Shown here one piece after another: positions 50,158-58,306 of a stretch of DNA of 64,000 nt. Within the stretch, counting starts at the first letter, position 1. Every line of letters begins with the position of its first letter. Source of the DNA: Verrucomicrobiaceae bacterium (GTDB taxonomy: Bacteria; Verrucomicrobiota; Verrucomicrobiia; Verrucomicrobiales; Akkermansiaceae); the NCBI GenBank assembly GCA_027484055.1, contig JAIXQH010000034.1:1-64000 (forward strand), read 5' to 3'. A program made the translations under genes and the position numbers. Under the pieces are notes generated by a model. That model was not told where the DNA came from, did no database searches, and was given only the letters and a program-made list of their open reading frames with translations.

Positions 50158-52710
50158 TTAAATCAAGCCGATGGATTCCAGATGGAGCACAGGAGTCCTC
50201 GCTTCGTTGGATTTCTCCAAATCTAGGGTCAGGTGGACCGCCCAATCGTTCAGGTCGTCGGGGTCGATGAGGGTTTGGTGGATGGTGAGACCGTCTTCGG
50301 AGAGGTGGGTGTGGCGGGCGTTGCGGGCCTCGGGGTCGAGGCGGATCTGGTGGCGCGCGGCGTGGTAGGTATTGAGCTGTTGGAGGAGGCGCTCGTTGGA
50401 CCAGAGCTTGCCGTCGCTGTCATGGGTGGCGATGAGGCTCAGGGCGGCCTCGGTGTCGTAGCGGGAGAGCGCGGTGACGAGGGTGAGGACGTGGTTGCGG
50501 AGGTGGCGTTGAAATGCGGTCTTGTCCTTGGTGTAGGGGATTTTCTTTTTGAACTCAGCGATCTTGGTCTGGGCATCTTCCGTTTCGGATTTAGTGCTTA
50601 AGATTTCAGATTTACCACTCATGGCCTGCCACTCGTCTAGCAGGCTGGAGTCGGTGTGGCGGACGATAAGTTCGAGGAAGGACTCGGCTTCGTGGAGGTG
50701 TTCGGTTTTGGCGGAGTCGGGGACGGTTTGGGCGAGGACTTTGTAAACTTCGCCGAGGTGGCGGAGGAGGACGGCTTCGGCGCGCTCGAGTTTGTAGGTT
50801 TTGACGTAGTCTTCGAAGGACTGGTAGTTTTCGATCATTTCCCTCGCGACGGTCTTGGGCTTGACGTTTTCGCTGCCGAGGTAGGGGTGGCGGAGTTTGA
50901 AGGCGTTGAAGGTGGTGTAGATGAATTCGGCGCCGGGTTTCGGGTGTTCGACTTGGTCCAACATTTCGATGCGGTCGTCATACTCCATGCCTTCGTCCTT
51001 GAGGCGGGCCATGAGTTCGGATTTTAACAGATCGACCTGTTTGCGGAGGACGATGTCGGGGTTTTCGAGGATGGACTCGATGAGGGAGATGACGTTGAAG
51101 GCGTAGTCTTCGGCTTCCTTGTCGAGCTGCGGAATGGCATCCAGCAGGTAGAGGCTGAGGGCGTGGTTGATTGAGAAGTCCTCAGGCAGCGAGACATCGA
51201 CAGCGACTTTCTGCGGGCCGCTGCGTTTGGCAGGCGGGATGATGTGGAGGATCTTCGCGCCGATGAGGCCGCGAAAGAGTTTGAAGGCGTGCTTCTTGAG
51301 AGCTTTCTTTTTGGAGGGCGGCTCGTGGCTGTCGTCGATGATCTTTTTCAACGCGGCGCAGCCGTCCTCGGTAGTGCGGGAGAGGACGTTGAGCAGGGTG
51401 TGGTGGTGGACGGAGAAGCTGGAGACGAGCGGCTCGGGCGGGGCGGTTTGGAGTTTGGAAAAGGTTTGTTCGTCCCAATGGACGTAGCCTTTTTCCGGCG
51501 GTTTGCGTTTTTCGAAGGACTTCTTTTTGTTAGCGGTAGCCTTGGCGGCGAGGCGGAGGTTTTCGATGATGTGCTCGGGGGCTTGGGCGACGACGTAGCC
51601 GGTGGTGTCGAATCCACGGCGGCCGGCGCGGCCGACGATCTGGCGGAAGTCGCGCACTGCTAGAATTTTCGTGCCGCGGCCGTCGTATTTGCAGAGGCCG
51701 GTTAGCATGACGGTGCGGATGGGGACGTTGACGCCGACGCCGAGGGTGTCGGTGCCGCAGACGACTTTGAGCAAGCCGCGGGCGGTGAGTTTTTCGACTA
51801 ACAAACGGTATTTCGGCAGTAGGCCGGCGTGGTGGATGCCGACGCCGTGGCGGAGGATTTTCGAGAGCTCGCGGCCGTACGGGGAGCGGAAATCGGCGTC
51901 GTCGAGGGCGCGGGCGATGGCGTGTTTTTCCTCCTTGGTGCAGAAGTTGGTGGAGAGCAGGTCGCGGGCGGTGTCGGCGCAGGCATTCTGGGTGAAGTGG
52001 ACCAGATAGACGGGCGAGCGGCCCTGTTCGTTGAGCTCGGCGACTTTTTCCTGGAGCTGGGTGGTGGAGTATTCGAATTCGAGCGGGACCGGGCGTTGGT
52101 CGGACTGGACGAGGGTGGTGGGTGCGCCTGTTAGTGCGGTGAGTTGTTTGGAGAAAAACGACGAGTCGCCGAGGGTGGCGGACATCAGGAGGAAGCGGGC
52201 GCGCGGCAGGGTGAGTAGCGGGATTTGCCAGGCGGCGCCGCGCGAGTGGTCGGAGTAATAGTGGAACTCGTCCATGATGACGTCGTCCACCGGGGCGTGC
52301 GCGCCCTCGCGGAGGGCGATGTTGGCGAGGATTTCTGCGGTGCAGCAGATGACCGGGGCGTCGTGGTTAACGGTGGCGTCGCCGGTGATCATGCCGACGT
52401 TTTCCGGGCCGAGGACGTGGCAGAGGGATAGGAATTTCTCGTTGGCGAGAGCCTTGATCGGAACGGTGTAGTAGGAGCGGCGGCCTTGGCAGAGGGATTT
52501 GAACTGGAGCGCGAGGGCGACGAGCGATTTCCCGGAGCCGGTGGGGGTGTTGAGGATGACGTTGTTGCCGGCGAAGAGCTCAAGGATGGCTTCTTCCTGG
52601 TGGTCGTAGGGCACGGTGCCGGTGGCGGTGAGGTAGTCGAGGAAGGTGTTGAGGATGTCGTCCGGGGTGGGGTTTTCGGGGAGATTCTTGCGGCTGAGCG
52701 GGGCGGACAT
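50158..52710 (-). CDS. DEAD/DEAH-box superfamily 2 helicase (Ski2/Mtr4-like)
   Basis: An 850-aa helicase. The start at 52710 (MSAPLSRKNLPENPTPDD) is preferred; the frame extends back to 52848 through a repeat-like intergenic sequence. Helicase motifs are LNTPTGSGKSLVALAL (Walker A), VIMDEFHYY (DEFH box), LLMSATLGDSSFF (motif III), and HHAGLLPKYRLLVE with KVVCGTDTLGVGVNVP and QIVGRAGRRGFDTTG (motifs IV-VI). A long C-terminal region follows. Bacterial Ski2-like helicases of this kind are thought to act on RNA or DNA, but the role is not defined. Pieces of decayed copies of this gene lie at 48990, 56421 and 57318. Confidence 0.9.
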   Translation of the reverse strand: MSAPLSRKNLPENPTPDDILNTFLDYLTATGTVPYDHQEEAILELFAGNNVILNTPTGSGKSLVALALQFKSLCQGRRSYYTVPIKALANEKFLSLCHVLGPENVGMITGDATVNHDAPVICCTAEILANIALREGAHAPVDDVIMDEFHYYSDHSRGAAWQIPLLTLPRARFLLMSATLGDSSFFSKQLTALTGAPTTLVQSDQRPVPLEFEYSTTQLQEKVAELNEQGRSPVYLVHFTQNACADTARDLLSTNFCTKEEKHAIARALDDADFRSPYGRELSKILRHGVGIHHAGLLPKYRLLVEKLTARGLLKVVCGTDTLGVGVNVPIRTVMLTGLCKYDGRGTKILAVRDFRQIVGRAGRRGFDTTGYVVAQAPEHIIENLRLAAKATANKKKSFEKRKPPEKGYVHWDEQTFSKLQTAPPEPLVSSFSVHHHTLLNVLSRTTEDGCAALKKIIDDSHEPPSKKKALKKHAFKLFRGLIGAKILHIIPPAKRSGPQKVAVDVSLPEDFSINHALSLYLLDAIPQLDKEAEDYAFNVISLIESILENPDIVLRKQVDLLKSELMARLKDEGMEYDDRIEMLDQVEHPKPGAEFIYTTFNAFKLRHPYLGSENVKPKTVAREMIENYQSFEDYVKTYKLERAEAVLLRHLGEVYKVLAQTVPDSAKTEHLHEAESFLELIVRHTDSSLLDEWQAMSGKSEILSTKSETEDAQTKIAEFKKKIPYTKDKTAFQRHLRNHVLTLVTALSRYDTEAALSLIATHDSDGKLWSNERLLQQLNTYHAARHQIRLDPEARNARHTHLSEDGLTIHQTLIDPDDLNDWAVHLTLDLEKSNEARTPVLHLESIGLI

Positions 52711-52737
52711 GCGGGGAGGATGAAGAAAGAAGAGTTT

Positions 52738-52773
52738 ACCGCAAAGACGCAAAGAGCGCGGAGGGGCGCAAAG
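52738..52773. repeat. GCAAAGA-type short intergenic repeat
   Basis: ACCGCAAAGACGCAAAGAG and the following bases repeat the unit CGCAAAG three times in a degenerate way. Such runs are found scattered between genes in Verrucomicrobia and Planctomycetes. Here it lies just upstream of the helicase start and extends the reading frames on both strands artificially. Confidence 0.45.
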
Positions 52774-52830
52774 TTTTTGGATGGGTTTTGGAGACTTGTT
52801 GGTGACCAAGCTAAAAAGCAAGTTTCCTCC

Positions 52831-53043
52831 ATGTTGGCGATGGAGCAAATTTCCCGAACGTCATCCAGTGAGCGGGTTGAAGCCATGGAACTTTTGTGGG
52901 AGTCTTTTTCCAAGGAAGGAATCGACTACCCATCGCCCAATTGGGACGGCGAGGTCTTGGTGGAACGCTCCGAAATGATCGAATCGGGCAATGCGACTTG
53001 GCTCACGGTAGATGAATTCCAAGCACGATTGATGAGCCGATGA
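52831..53043 (+). CDS. Addiction-module antitoxin component (TIGR02574-like), orphan
   Basis: A 70-aa protein. The start at 52831 (MLAMEQISRT) is chosen because the rest of the longer open frame is antisense to the helicase gene. The sequence VEAMELLWESFSKEG, then a Pro/Ser/Asn linker and WHExx-like end (WLTVDEFQARL), matches the putative addiction module component family. Such proteins pair with RelE/ParE-type toxins. No toxin gene follows; the downstream sequence is a different, broken antitoxin gene. It is therefore an orphan or a solitary remnant. Confidence 0.75.
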   Translation: MLAMEQISRTSSSERVEAMELLWESFSKEGIDYPSPNWDGEVLVERSEMIESGNATWLTVDEFQARLMSR

Positions 53044-53078
53044 CATCAAAGGTGTGTCAAAACGGCCACCGTGGCAGC

Positions 53079-53332
53079 GACTTCTTGGCCGGGGAAGGCA
53101 TCCTTGCCGAAGTGGAAGTGCTGGCCCACAAGCGCGCACTTCCCCTCCAACTCCAGCAGAGCCTTGAGCAGGAGTATGTCACCAAGACCGAAATGGCCTC
53201 TCGCATGAAACCAGCCTAGCTTCGCTGGACCGGATGCTCGATCCCTCAAACCCCTCGTTCACTGCGGCCAGCCTCGGAAAAGCTGCCGCCGCTCTCGGTC
53301 GCAAGGTGGAAATGCGCTTCGTGCCTGCTTGA
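53079..53332 (+). pseudogene. Frameshifted XRE/HigA-like antitoxin gene
   Basis: The first frame reads from DFLAGEGILAEVEVLAHKRA through EYVTKTEMASRMKPA and stops at 53217-53219. Moving one base, the reading continues as ASLDRMLDPSNPSFTAASL, then GKAAAALGRKVEMRFVPA and a TGA at 53330-53332. The joined product has the pattern MKTSRASLDRLLDP...LxxAAxALGRxL of XRE-type antitoxins next to RelE/HigB toxins. One missing base near 53213 accounts for the break. No intact start and no toxin partner were found. The stretch 53333-53483 shows only short broken frames. Confidence 0.75.
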
Positions 53333-53483
53333 TGACCATGAAACGCACCACCGAATTCGGAATGAACGACACGCCGGATTAAATCGCCAAGGCCATGCTA
53401 TTTCTCGCCCATGAGCGAGAGCAGTTTCGTGAAAGGTAAATTGCTCTTCGTGAATACCGGCACAGCGTAAATCTGTATTTGGA

Positions 53484-53699
53484 TTACTCTTGCTTGAAAA
53501 GAAAGTATGCTGCTAGAAGAAAGAACCCAACCCAGACTATAACTACGTGAGTGACGCCAAAAGATCGTGCTCCGGGTGTTTCGGCGGGATCATCGTGGTG
53601 GGGTCCAAAGAGGAATGCATATTTCAAAACCATCCAGATGCCGAATCCAGACCAAGCAATCAGAAATAAGGCGAGAGTGATTTTTACGATGTAGATCAT
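53484..53699 (-). CDS. Small two-helix membrane protein
   Basis: A 71-aa protein with two hydrophobic helices (IVKITLALFLIAWSGFGIWM and VTHVVIVWVGFFLLAAYFLF). Between them is a polar loop with GPHHDDPAETPGAR. An AAGGA ribosome-binding site precedes the start at a fair distance. I do not recognise a family. It is transcribed away from the MocR-type regulator gene, from which it is separated by 180 bp. Confidence 0.6.
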   Translation of the reverse strand: MIYIVKITLALFLIAWSGFGIWMVLKYAFLFGPHHDDPAETPGARSFGVTHVVIVWVGFFLLAAYFLFKQE

Positions 53700-53879
53700 G
53701 AATGTCGAATTCCTTGGGAAGGATTAAAAGCCTCTAAGAGAATGGTTCTAGGATAGGCCACGCAGCGTTTTTAGAAAGGTACAGATGGTTCACATTTGAC
53801 GAAAACAGATGGCCAGGCAGGTGCAGGATTTCATCATTTGTGTCTAGCCACTGAGGCGATCAGGAGCGAAGGTCTCTCC

Positions 53880-55304
53880 ATGTCGCACGCCGCTCCCATC
53901 TATCTCAATTTATCCGAAAAGCTGACGGCACTCATTCGGAGCGGGACGTTCCGCCCTGGTGACAAACTTCCGTCCATCCGGCAGGCGAGCCGAGAAAATC
54001 GAGTCAGTGTCACGACGGTCCTCGAATCATATCACCTTCTTGAGGGCCAAGGCTTGATTGAATCCCGTCCACGGTCGGGCTATTATGTCAGACCTCCATC
54101 GTATCCGTCCGTCCCCCTTACTCGGGCGGCTACCTATAGAGGCAAACCCGTGCGCATTGAGACTTCAGCTATTTTTGAAACGGTGATGGATTTGGTAGAG
54201 AACCGCGATGTGATTCCATTCGCAGCGGCAGCTCCCGATGATTCAATTATCTCACTTTCCAAGCTGCCGAGTCTGGCCGCTGCGGTGTTCAGGAAATATG
54301 GAGCGGAAGCTTCGCGTTACACGCCGCCTATGGGACGTAGGGAACTTCGTTTAGCTCTCTCACGGAGGCTGTTAGTCTGTGGTGTTAAGGTGATGCCCGA
54401 TGAAATTGTCACCACCCATGGCGCTACTGAAGCTCTTTTGCTTGCTCTCCGCGCCACGACGAAAGCGGGTGATCTAGTCGCGGTGGAGTCACCCACCTAT
54501 TTTGGGATTCTCAACCTTGTTCGTGATCTCGGTCTGAGGGCCATCGAAATCCCCGTTTGTCAAAAGACCGGTCTTTGCATCGAATCGTTAAGAAAAGCAC
54601 TCGGAAAGTTCCAGATAGCGGCTTGTGTGATTCAGCCAAATTTTCAAAATCCTGTGGGCTGCGTCATGCCTCCAGACAATAAAAAATATCTAGCGAATCT
54701 GTCCGCTATCCACCATTTTACAATCATTGAGGACGATGTTTACGGAGACCTAGGCCACTCCGGGGAGCGCTCATCTTCTATCAGCCTTTACGGAGGTGAT
54801 GTGATTCATTGCGGATCGATATCGAAGACGATAGCGCCTGGGCTACGCGTTGGATGGGTCATACCCGGTCAGCACCTAAAGCAGATCAAGTATTTAAAAA
54901 CCATCCAGTGCCCGTGGAATGCCACGCTCTCGGAATTGATAATTGCAGAGCTTCTAGATCAAGGCGGATACGAGCGTCATTTGCGGAGGATACGGAAAAT
55001 CTATGCCACACAGTGCGCCAAGATGCGCGACGAAGTCATCCGCCATTTTCCGCAGTCCTGCAAGGTGACACAACCGGCAGGAGGTTTTGTTCTTTGGGTA
55101 GAAATGCCTCAAGGCTTTGATTCTGAAGCCTACACCGTGGAAGCGATCTTACGAGGTATCAGCGTAGTGCCCGGGACTATTTTTTCGCCAACTCTTCAAT
55201 TTAAAAACTGCTTTCGCCTCAGTTGTGGGGCCGCATTTGTTCCCAGCAGCTTCGATGCTCTAAAATCGTTAGGTCAACTCGCTTCATATCATTTGGTTCC
55301 TTGA
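53880..55304 (+). CDS. MocR-type (GntR-aminotransferase) transcriptional regulator
   Basis: A 474-aa regulator. The start at 53880 is preferred: it follows AGGAGCGAAGG and begins MSHAAPIYLNLSEKLTALI. Residues 1-70 are a GntR winged helix (FRPGDKLPSIRQASRENRVS, then TTVLESYHLLEGQGLIESRP). The rest is a fold-type I aminotransferase-like domain. The PLP-binding Lys lies in CGSISKTIAPGLRVGW, and VIQPNFQNPVGCVMP and IIEDDVYGDLGH are typical. MocR proteins sense PLP or an amino acid derivative and often control a nearby transporter; a DMT exporter gene follows after 122 bp. Confidence 0.92.
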   Translation: MSHAAPIYLNLSEKLTALIRSGTFRPGDKLPSIRQASRENRVSVTTVLESYHLLEGQGLIESRPRSGYYVRPPSYPSVPLTRAATYRGKPVRIETSAIFETVMDLVENRDVIPFAAAAPDDSIISLSKLPSLAAAVFRKYGAEASRYTPPMGRRELRLALSRRLLVCGVKVMPDEIVTTHGATEALLLALRATTKAGDLVAVESPTYFGILNLVRDLGLRAIEIPVCQKTGLCIESLRKALGKFQIAACVIQPNFQNPVGCVMPPDNKKYLANLSAIHHFTIIEDDVYGDLGHSGERSSSISLYGGDVIHCGSISKTIAPGLRVGWVIPGQHLKQIKYLKTIQCPWNATLSELIIAELLDQGGYERHLRRIRKIYATQCAKMRDEVIRHFPQSCKVTQPAGGFVLWVEMPQGFDSEAYTVEAILRGISVVPGTIFSPTLQFKNCFRLSCGAAFVPSSFDALKSLGQLASYHLVP

Positions 55305-55426
55305 AGTGATCTTGCTAGACTCTTTACGGATCGCATTTTCGCTACTTATCGGTTGGCTGTGCTGGTCCGAAAAGCGTAAATCTGTATCTAGTAAAACCTT
55401 CGCAATGAGCGCATCCTCGGCAGTCT

Positions 55427-56341
55427 ATGAAAGCGGCATCAGCCCACCCAAATAGAGTGTCGCCAAGGACATCCAATGGCATCTGGTTCGGCCTGCTTGG
55501 CACATTATGCTTCAGCCTCACCCTGCCTGCCACACGGCTAGCAGTGTCTTCCTTTGATCCGCTAATCGTTGGGATGGGGCGGACTGCGATTGCTTCATGC
55601 TTTGCGGGTATCGCACTTTTTATGATGCGCCAACCTTTGCCCACGGGCGGCCAACTAAGGCGAATTCTGCTTGTTGCTCTCACAGTGACCATCGGCTTTC
55701 CCAACCTCAGTTCATGGGCGATGCAGAGGGTCGATGCCTCTCACGGAGCGGTCGTGTTGGGACTTCTTCCATTAGGGACTGCGATCGCAAGTTATCTGAG
55801 ATCTGATGAAAGGCCCTCCATTGCATTCTGGTGCGCAAGTTTTATTGGAAGCGCTACTGTGATCGTTTTCGCTCTTTCTTCAGGATTCGGAAAACTACAA
55901 TCGGCGCATGTCGCGCTGTTTGGAGCAGTGACCCTCTGCTCTTTCGGGTATGCGGAAGGAGCAAGCTTGTCCCGGGAAATGGAAGGGTGGCAAGTCATCT
56001 CATGGTCTCTGGTCATCTCGTTTCCCTTGATCGCGATCCCACTGTTTCTCGTCGTCAAAGATCACGGGTTGGTAGCGACTTGGGATTCGTGGGCAGGACT
56101 GGCATATCTATCTAGCATCAGTTCGTTTCTAGGGTTTTTCGCGTGGTATCGTGGCCTAGCAGAAGGCGGAACTGCGCGAGTCAGCCAATGTCAGCTATTG
56201 CAACCGTTCTTCACACTATCTTTTGTGGCCTTTTTTTTCTCGGAAAAGGTATCGATAACGGCACTGATTTCAGCCGCAGTGGTTGCAGGTTCCATTTTTG
56301 TTAGCCGCAGAAGCCCCATGAATGAAGGCCAGATTTTGTGA
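55427..56341 (+). CDS. EamA/DMT-family exporter
   Basis: A 304-aa membrane protein with about ten helices in two EamA repeats. The first repeat begins GIWFGLLGTLCFSLTLPATRL; the second has AHVALFGAVTLCSFGYAEGASLSR. The C-terminal repeat has FLGFFAWYRGLAEGGTARVSQCQLLQPFFT (a conserved stretch near 235-265). EamA proteins export amino acids or other small metabolites. As it follows a MocR regulator on the same strand, it is a likely target of that regulator. The substrate is unknown. Confidence 0.9.
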   Translation: MKAASAHPNRVSPRTSNGIWFGLLGTLCFSLTLPATRLAVSSFDPLIVGMGRTAIASCFAGIALFMMRQPLPTGGQLRRILLVALTVTIGFPNLSSWAMQRVDASHGAVVLGLLPLGTAIASYLRSDERPSIAFWCASFIGSATVIVFALSSGFGKLQSAHVALFGAVTLCSFGYAEGASLSREMEGWQVISWSLVISFPLIAIPLFLVVKDHGLVATWDSWAGLAYLSSISSFLGFFAWYRGLAEGGTARVSQCQLLQPFFTLSFVAFFFSEKVSITALISAAVVAGSIFVSRRSPMNEGQIL

Positions 56342-56420
56342 AGAGAACTGGTTAATTGCTATGGGGTTCAAAAGAGTTCTAAGTTTGGCCAAGAATTCGG
56401 TGCCGAGCGAGACGTTGCTA

Positions 56421-56545
56421 TCAAGGGGTCGGCGCCGCAAACAACTTTAAGTAGGATGCGGGCGGTGAGTTTTTCGACGAGCAGGCCGTATTTCGGTAGA
56501 ATTAGTGGGTGATTCATGCCCGCACTGTGGTGGAGGAGGATAGAG
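56421..56545 (-). pseudogene. Decayed fragment of a helicase gene (middle part)
   Basis: This stretch aligns without gaps to 51741-51865 of the intact helicase gene at about 70% identity by eye. The block GGCGGTGAGTTTTTCGAC is fully shared. The corresponding protein part is around motif V of the helicase. Stops interrupt the frame, so it is non-coding. The rest of 56342-56607 has no other feature. Confidence 0.8.
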
Positions 56546-56607
56546 ATTAGTGCCGCGTGAGCAGTGATCAGAAAAGAGATTGGAGATCGAAAGAGCAGAA
56601 AGGCCCG

Positions 56608-57021
56608 TTACAAATGCTTGGCTATGAACTGTGCCGGGGTGATGGGCTGGGGATGGTATCCGGCGGTGGCGAGTGGGGCGAAGTGGCGATCTTCGGTGAT
56701 GATGTAGTCCGCAGCGGCGGTGATCGCGCAATCGGTGAAAATGTTGTCGTCGGGGTCGTGGTTGATGACTTGGAAATGGTAGTGCGGAGTGACCCGCAGG
56801 AGCGCTCCGGTGGTGAGTTCCACGTAGTCCATCAAGCGGGCGATTTTGTGCCAATGCTCGCGTCCGCTCATTCGTGCGATGACTTCTTCCTATTCCAGAA
56901 GAATCCCGGTGGAGACGGCCAAGGTGAATTTACCTGCGACCCATGCGTCGAGAATCGGGAAATAGGCATGACCTCTGGCACGCGCTTGCAGGAGGACATT
57001 GGTGTCGAGGCAGATGATCAT
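56608..57021 (-). pseudogene. PIN-family toxin gene broken by an in-frame amber codon
   Basis: The reading frame starts at 57021 as MIICLDTNVLLQARARG, continues through HAYFPILDAWVAGKF and TLAVSTGILLE, and meets TAG at 56892-56890 (codon 44). It then continues EEVIARMSGREHW and ends with DPDDNIFTDCAITAAADYI, ITEDRHFAPLA and ITPAQFIAKHL. This is the full pattern of PIN_3-type (PF13470) toxins, where the stop replaces the Tyr of LLEYEEV. One base change would restore 137 codons. Without readthrough, only a useless 43-aa piece and an 87-aa C-terminal piece could be made. It overlaps the antitoxin stop by four bases. Confidence 0.85.
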
Positions 57022-57248
57022 GCCTGGCGCAGTTGGCTTCGGACCTCAGTGATGATTTCCGGCAGCATTTCCCATTTTCCGCTGTTCCGCTCGTCTTCCG
57101 CTTCGGCAGAAATTTCCCGCCAAAGCCGGTCTTTTTCTGCATGAAGGAGGACTTCATGCACCAAGCGCAGATCTTCCTCAGACATCGACTCGATGCGGTG
57201 GATGAGATCCGGTTTGAGGGTCGATGGGTGTGGCAGGACAGTGGACAT
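57018..57248 (-). CDS. Putative antitoxin of the broken PIN module
   Basis: A 76-aa protein, MSTVLPHPSTLKPDLIHRIE, then SMSEEDLRLVHEVLLHAEKD and a charged helical C-terminus. It has no clear DNA-binding fold by eye but matches in size, charge and position the antitoxin upstream of PIN toxins. It overlaps the toxin start by four bases. The gene itself is intact although the toxin is broken, which is the safe order of loss for such a module. Confidence 0.7.
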   Translation of the reverse strand: MSTVLPHPSTLKPDLIHRIESMSEEDLRLVHEVLLHAEKDRLWREISAEAEDERNSGKWEMLPEIITEVRSQLRQA

Positions 57249-57317
57249 GGGGTGAAACTAGCACACCAGTAGGAGAGATGAAGTCGATTTTTTGTGGGCC
57301 AGCTCGGCGGGCGACAG

Positions 57318-57364
57318 TGTGTTTTCCTCCTTGGTGTAGAATTTGTGGAGTGCAGGTCGCGGGC
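57318..57364 (-). pseudogene. Second decayed fragment of the same helicase copy
   Basis: The block TTTTCCTCCTTGGTG, then GAGTGCAGGTCGCGGG, matches 51922-51966 of the intact helicase with a few differences and small gaps. It follows the first fragment in the same order and orientation as in the intact gene, but the two are separated here by the PIN module instead of about 45 bases. Otherwise 57249-57436 holds nothing that could be recognised. Confidence 0.75.
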
Positions 57365-57436
57365 CATCCTCGCGAGAGCTGCATTTTCTCTATAATGCGG
57401 CGGTGATCTTGCTGCGATGACTTTTGTCAGAAGAGA

Positions 57437-57877
57437 CTAGGGCGCGGCGGCGGCCTTTAACTTTGCAATCGCTGCGTCCAAGCGGGCGCGGGTGGCGCTG
57501 AGCTCTGCGGAGAGTTCTTTCAGCTTGCTGTCTCGTTCAGCGAGGGCGGTTTGCCAGATGGTGACTTGCTCGCGGGCGCTGGTGAGCTCGGCTTGTAGGC
57601 TGGTGATTTGCAGTTCTTTCTCGTCGAGCAGTCTGTTGGAGCGCTCGGCGGCTTCTTGAGTCGCTTTGATGGATTCCTTGAGCACGGTGATGTCTCGCTC
57701 AAGTGTGGTGGCTCTGGCAGTCTCAGCTTTTGCGAGGGTCGTTGCGCTGCTGAGCTGCGACTTCGTCTGGCTCAGTGAGAAATCCAGAGCCCGATGATGA
57801 TTCCATTGAACGACGACAAGACCCGTGAGGATCAAGCAGCCGATGGCGTTCAGCGCGGGAAATAGGCTGCGTTTCAC
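57437..57877 (-). CDS. Membrane-anchored coiled-coil protein after exbD
   Basis: A 146-aa protein with one N-terminal membrane helix (AIGCLILTGLVVVQWN, about 11-26). The remainder is one long heptad-rich helix, for example ATTLERDITVLKESIKATQE and LQITSLQAELTSAREQV. It has no enzyme motif. It lies 3 bp after exbD and is the last gene of the FecA-TonB-ExbBD operon. It could be a periplasmic helper of the energising complex, but this is inferred only from position. Confidence 0.72.
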   Translation of the reverse strand: MKRSLFPALNAIGCLILTGLVVVQWNHHRALDFSLSQTKSQLSSATTLAKAETARATTLERDITVLKESIKATQEAAERSNRLLDEKELQITSLQAELTSAREQVTIWQTALAERDSKLKELSAELSATRARLDAAIAKLKAAAAP

Positions 57878-57880
57878 AAA

Positions 57881-58306
57881 TTAGGGGTTGGGGGATTTTG
57901 ACTCGAAACTGACCTTCTCGACTCCGGCGTCGCGCACGGCATTGAGCACGGCGATGACTTGCTTGTGGCGCGACTCAGCATCCGCAGAAATGAGCACGCG
58001 GCTTTCGGCGGGCTTGGGCTCGTTTTTTAAGCGGGTGGTAATTTCTGAAAGCGTGACAATTTTTTGATCCCAGGTGGTGACGCCATTGGCATCGATCGTG
58101 ATTTGGAAAGGGGGTGTTTTCACATCCGGGATGCCGGTGGAGGCGGCGGGGAGCGCGATGGGCACGCGGTGAAGTTGGGTCATGCTGAGGCTCACTAACA
58201 TGAAGGCTGCTAGCAAAAAGAACATGATGTCGATGAGCGGCACGATCTCGATGCGGGCTTCGTCCCCTTCCTCATCCGAGGAGCTACGCTGAAGTTGAAC
58301 AGGCAT
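57881..58306 (-). CDS. exbD: ExbD/TolR-family biopolymer transport protein
   Basis: A 141-aa inner-membrane protein. One helix (IVPLIDIMFFLLAAFMLVSL, about 22-41) includes the functionally needed Asp in PLIDIMF. The periplasmic part has ITIDANGVTTWDQKIV and VLISADAESRHKQVIAVLNAV. ExbD works with ExbB to harness the proton gradient for TonB. Its start overlaps the exbB stop (TAATG). Confidence 0.93.
   Translation of the reverse strand: MPVQLQRSSSDEEGDEARIEIVPLIDIMFFLLAAFMLVSLSMTQLHRVPIALPAASTGIPDVKTPPFQITIDANGVTTWDQKIVTLSEITTRLKNEPKPAESRVLISADAESRHKQVIAVLNAVRDAGVEKVSFESKSPNP

Noticed and set aside
50158..52650. Several long plus-strand frames opposite the helicase gene
   Set aside because: They are Val/Gly-rich shadows caused by codon bias of the minus-strand gene, which has all helicase motifs.
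52486..52830. Upstream extension of the antitoxin frame to 52486
   Set aside because: This part is antisense to the helicase coding sequence and has biased, low-complexity composition; only the last 70 codons match a family.
53465..55387. 14-bp direct repeat GCGTAAATCTGTAT at 53465 and 55374 as borders of an inserted segment
   Set aside because: In 64 kb several chance pairs of this length are expected, and the segment shows no other sign of insertion.
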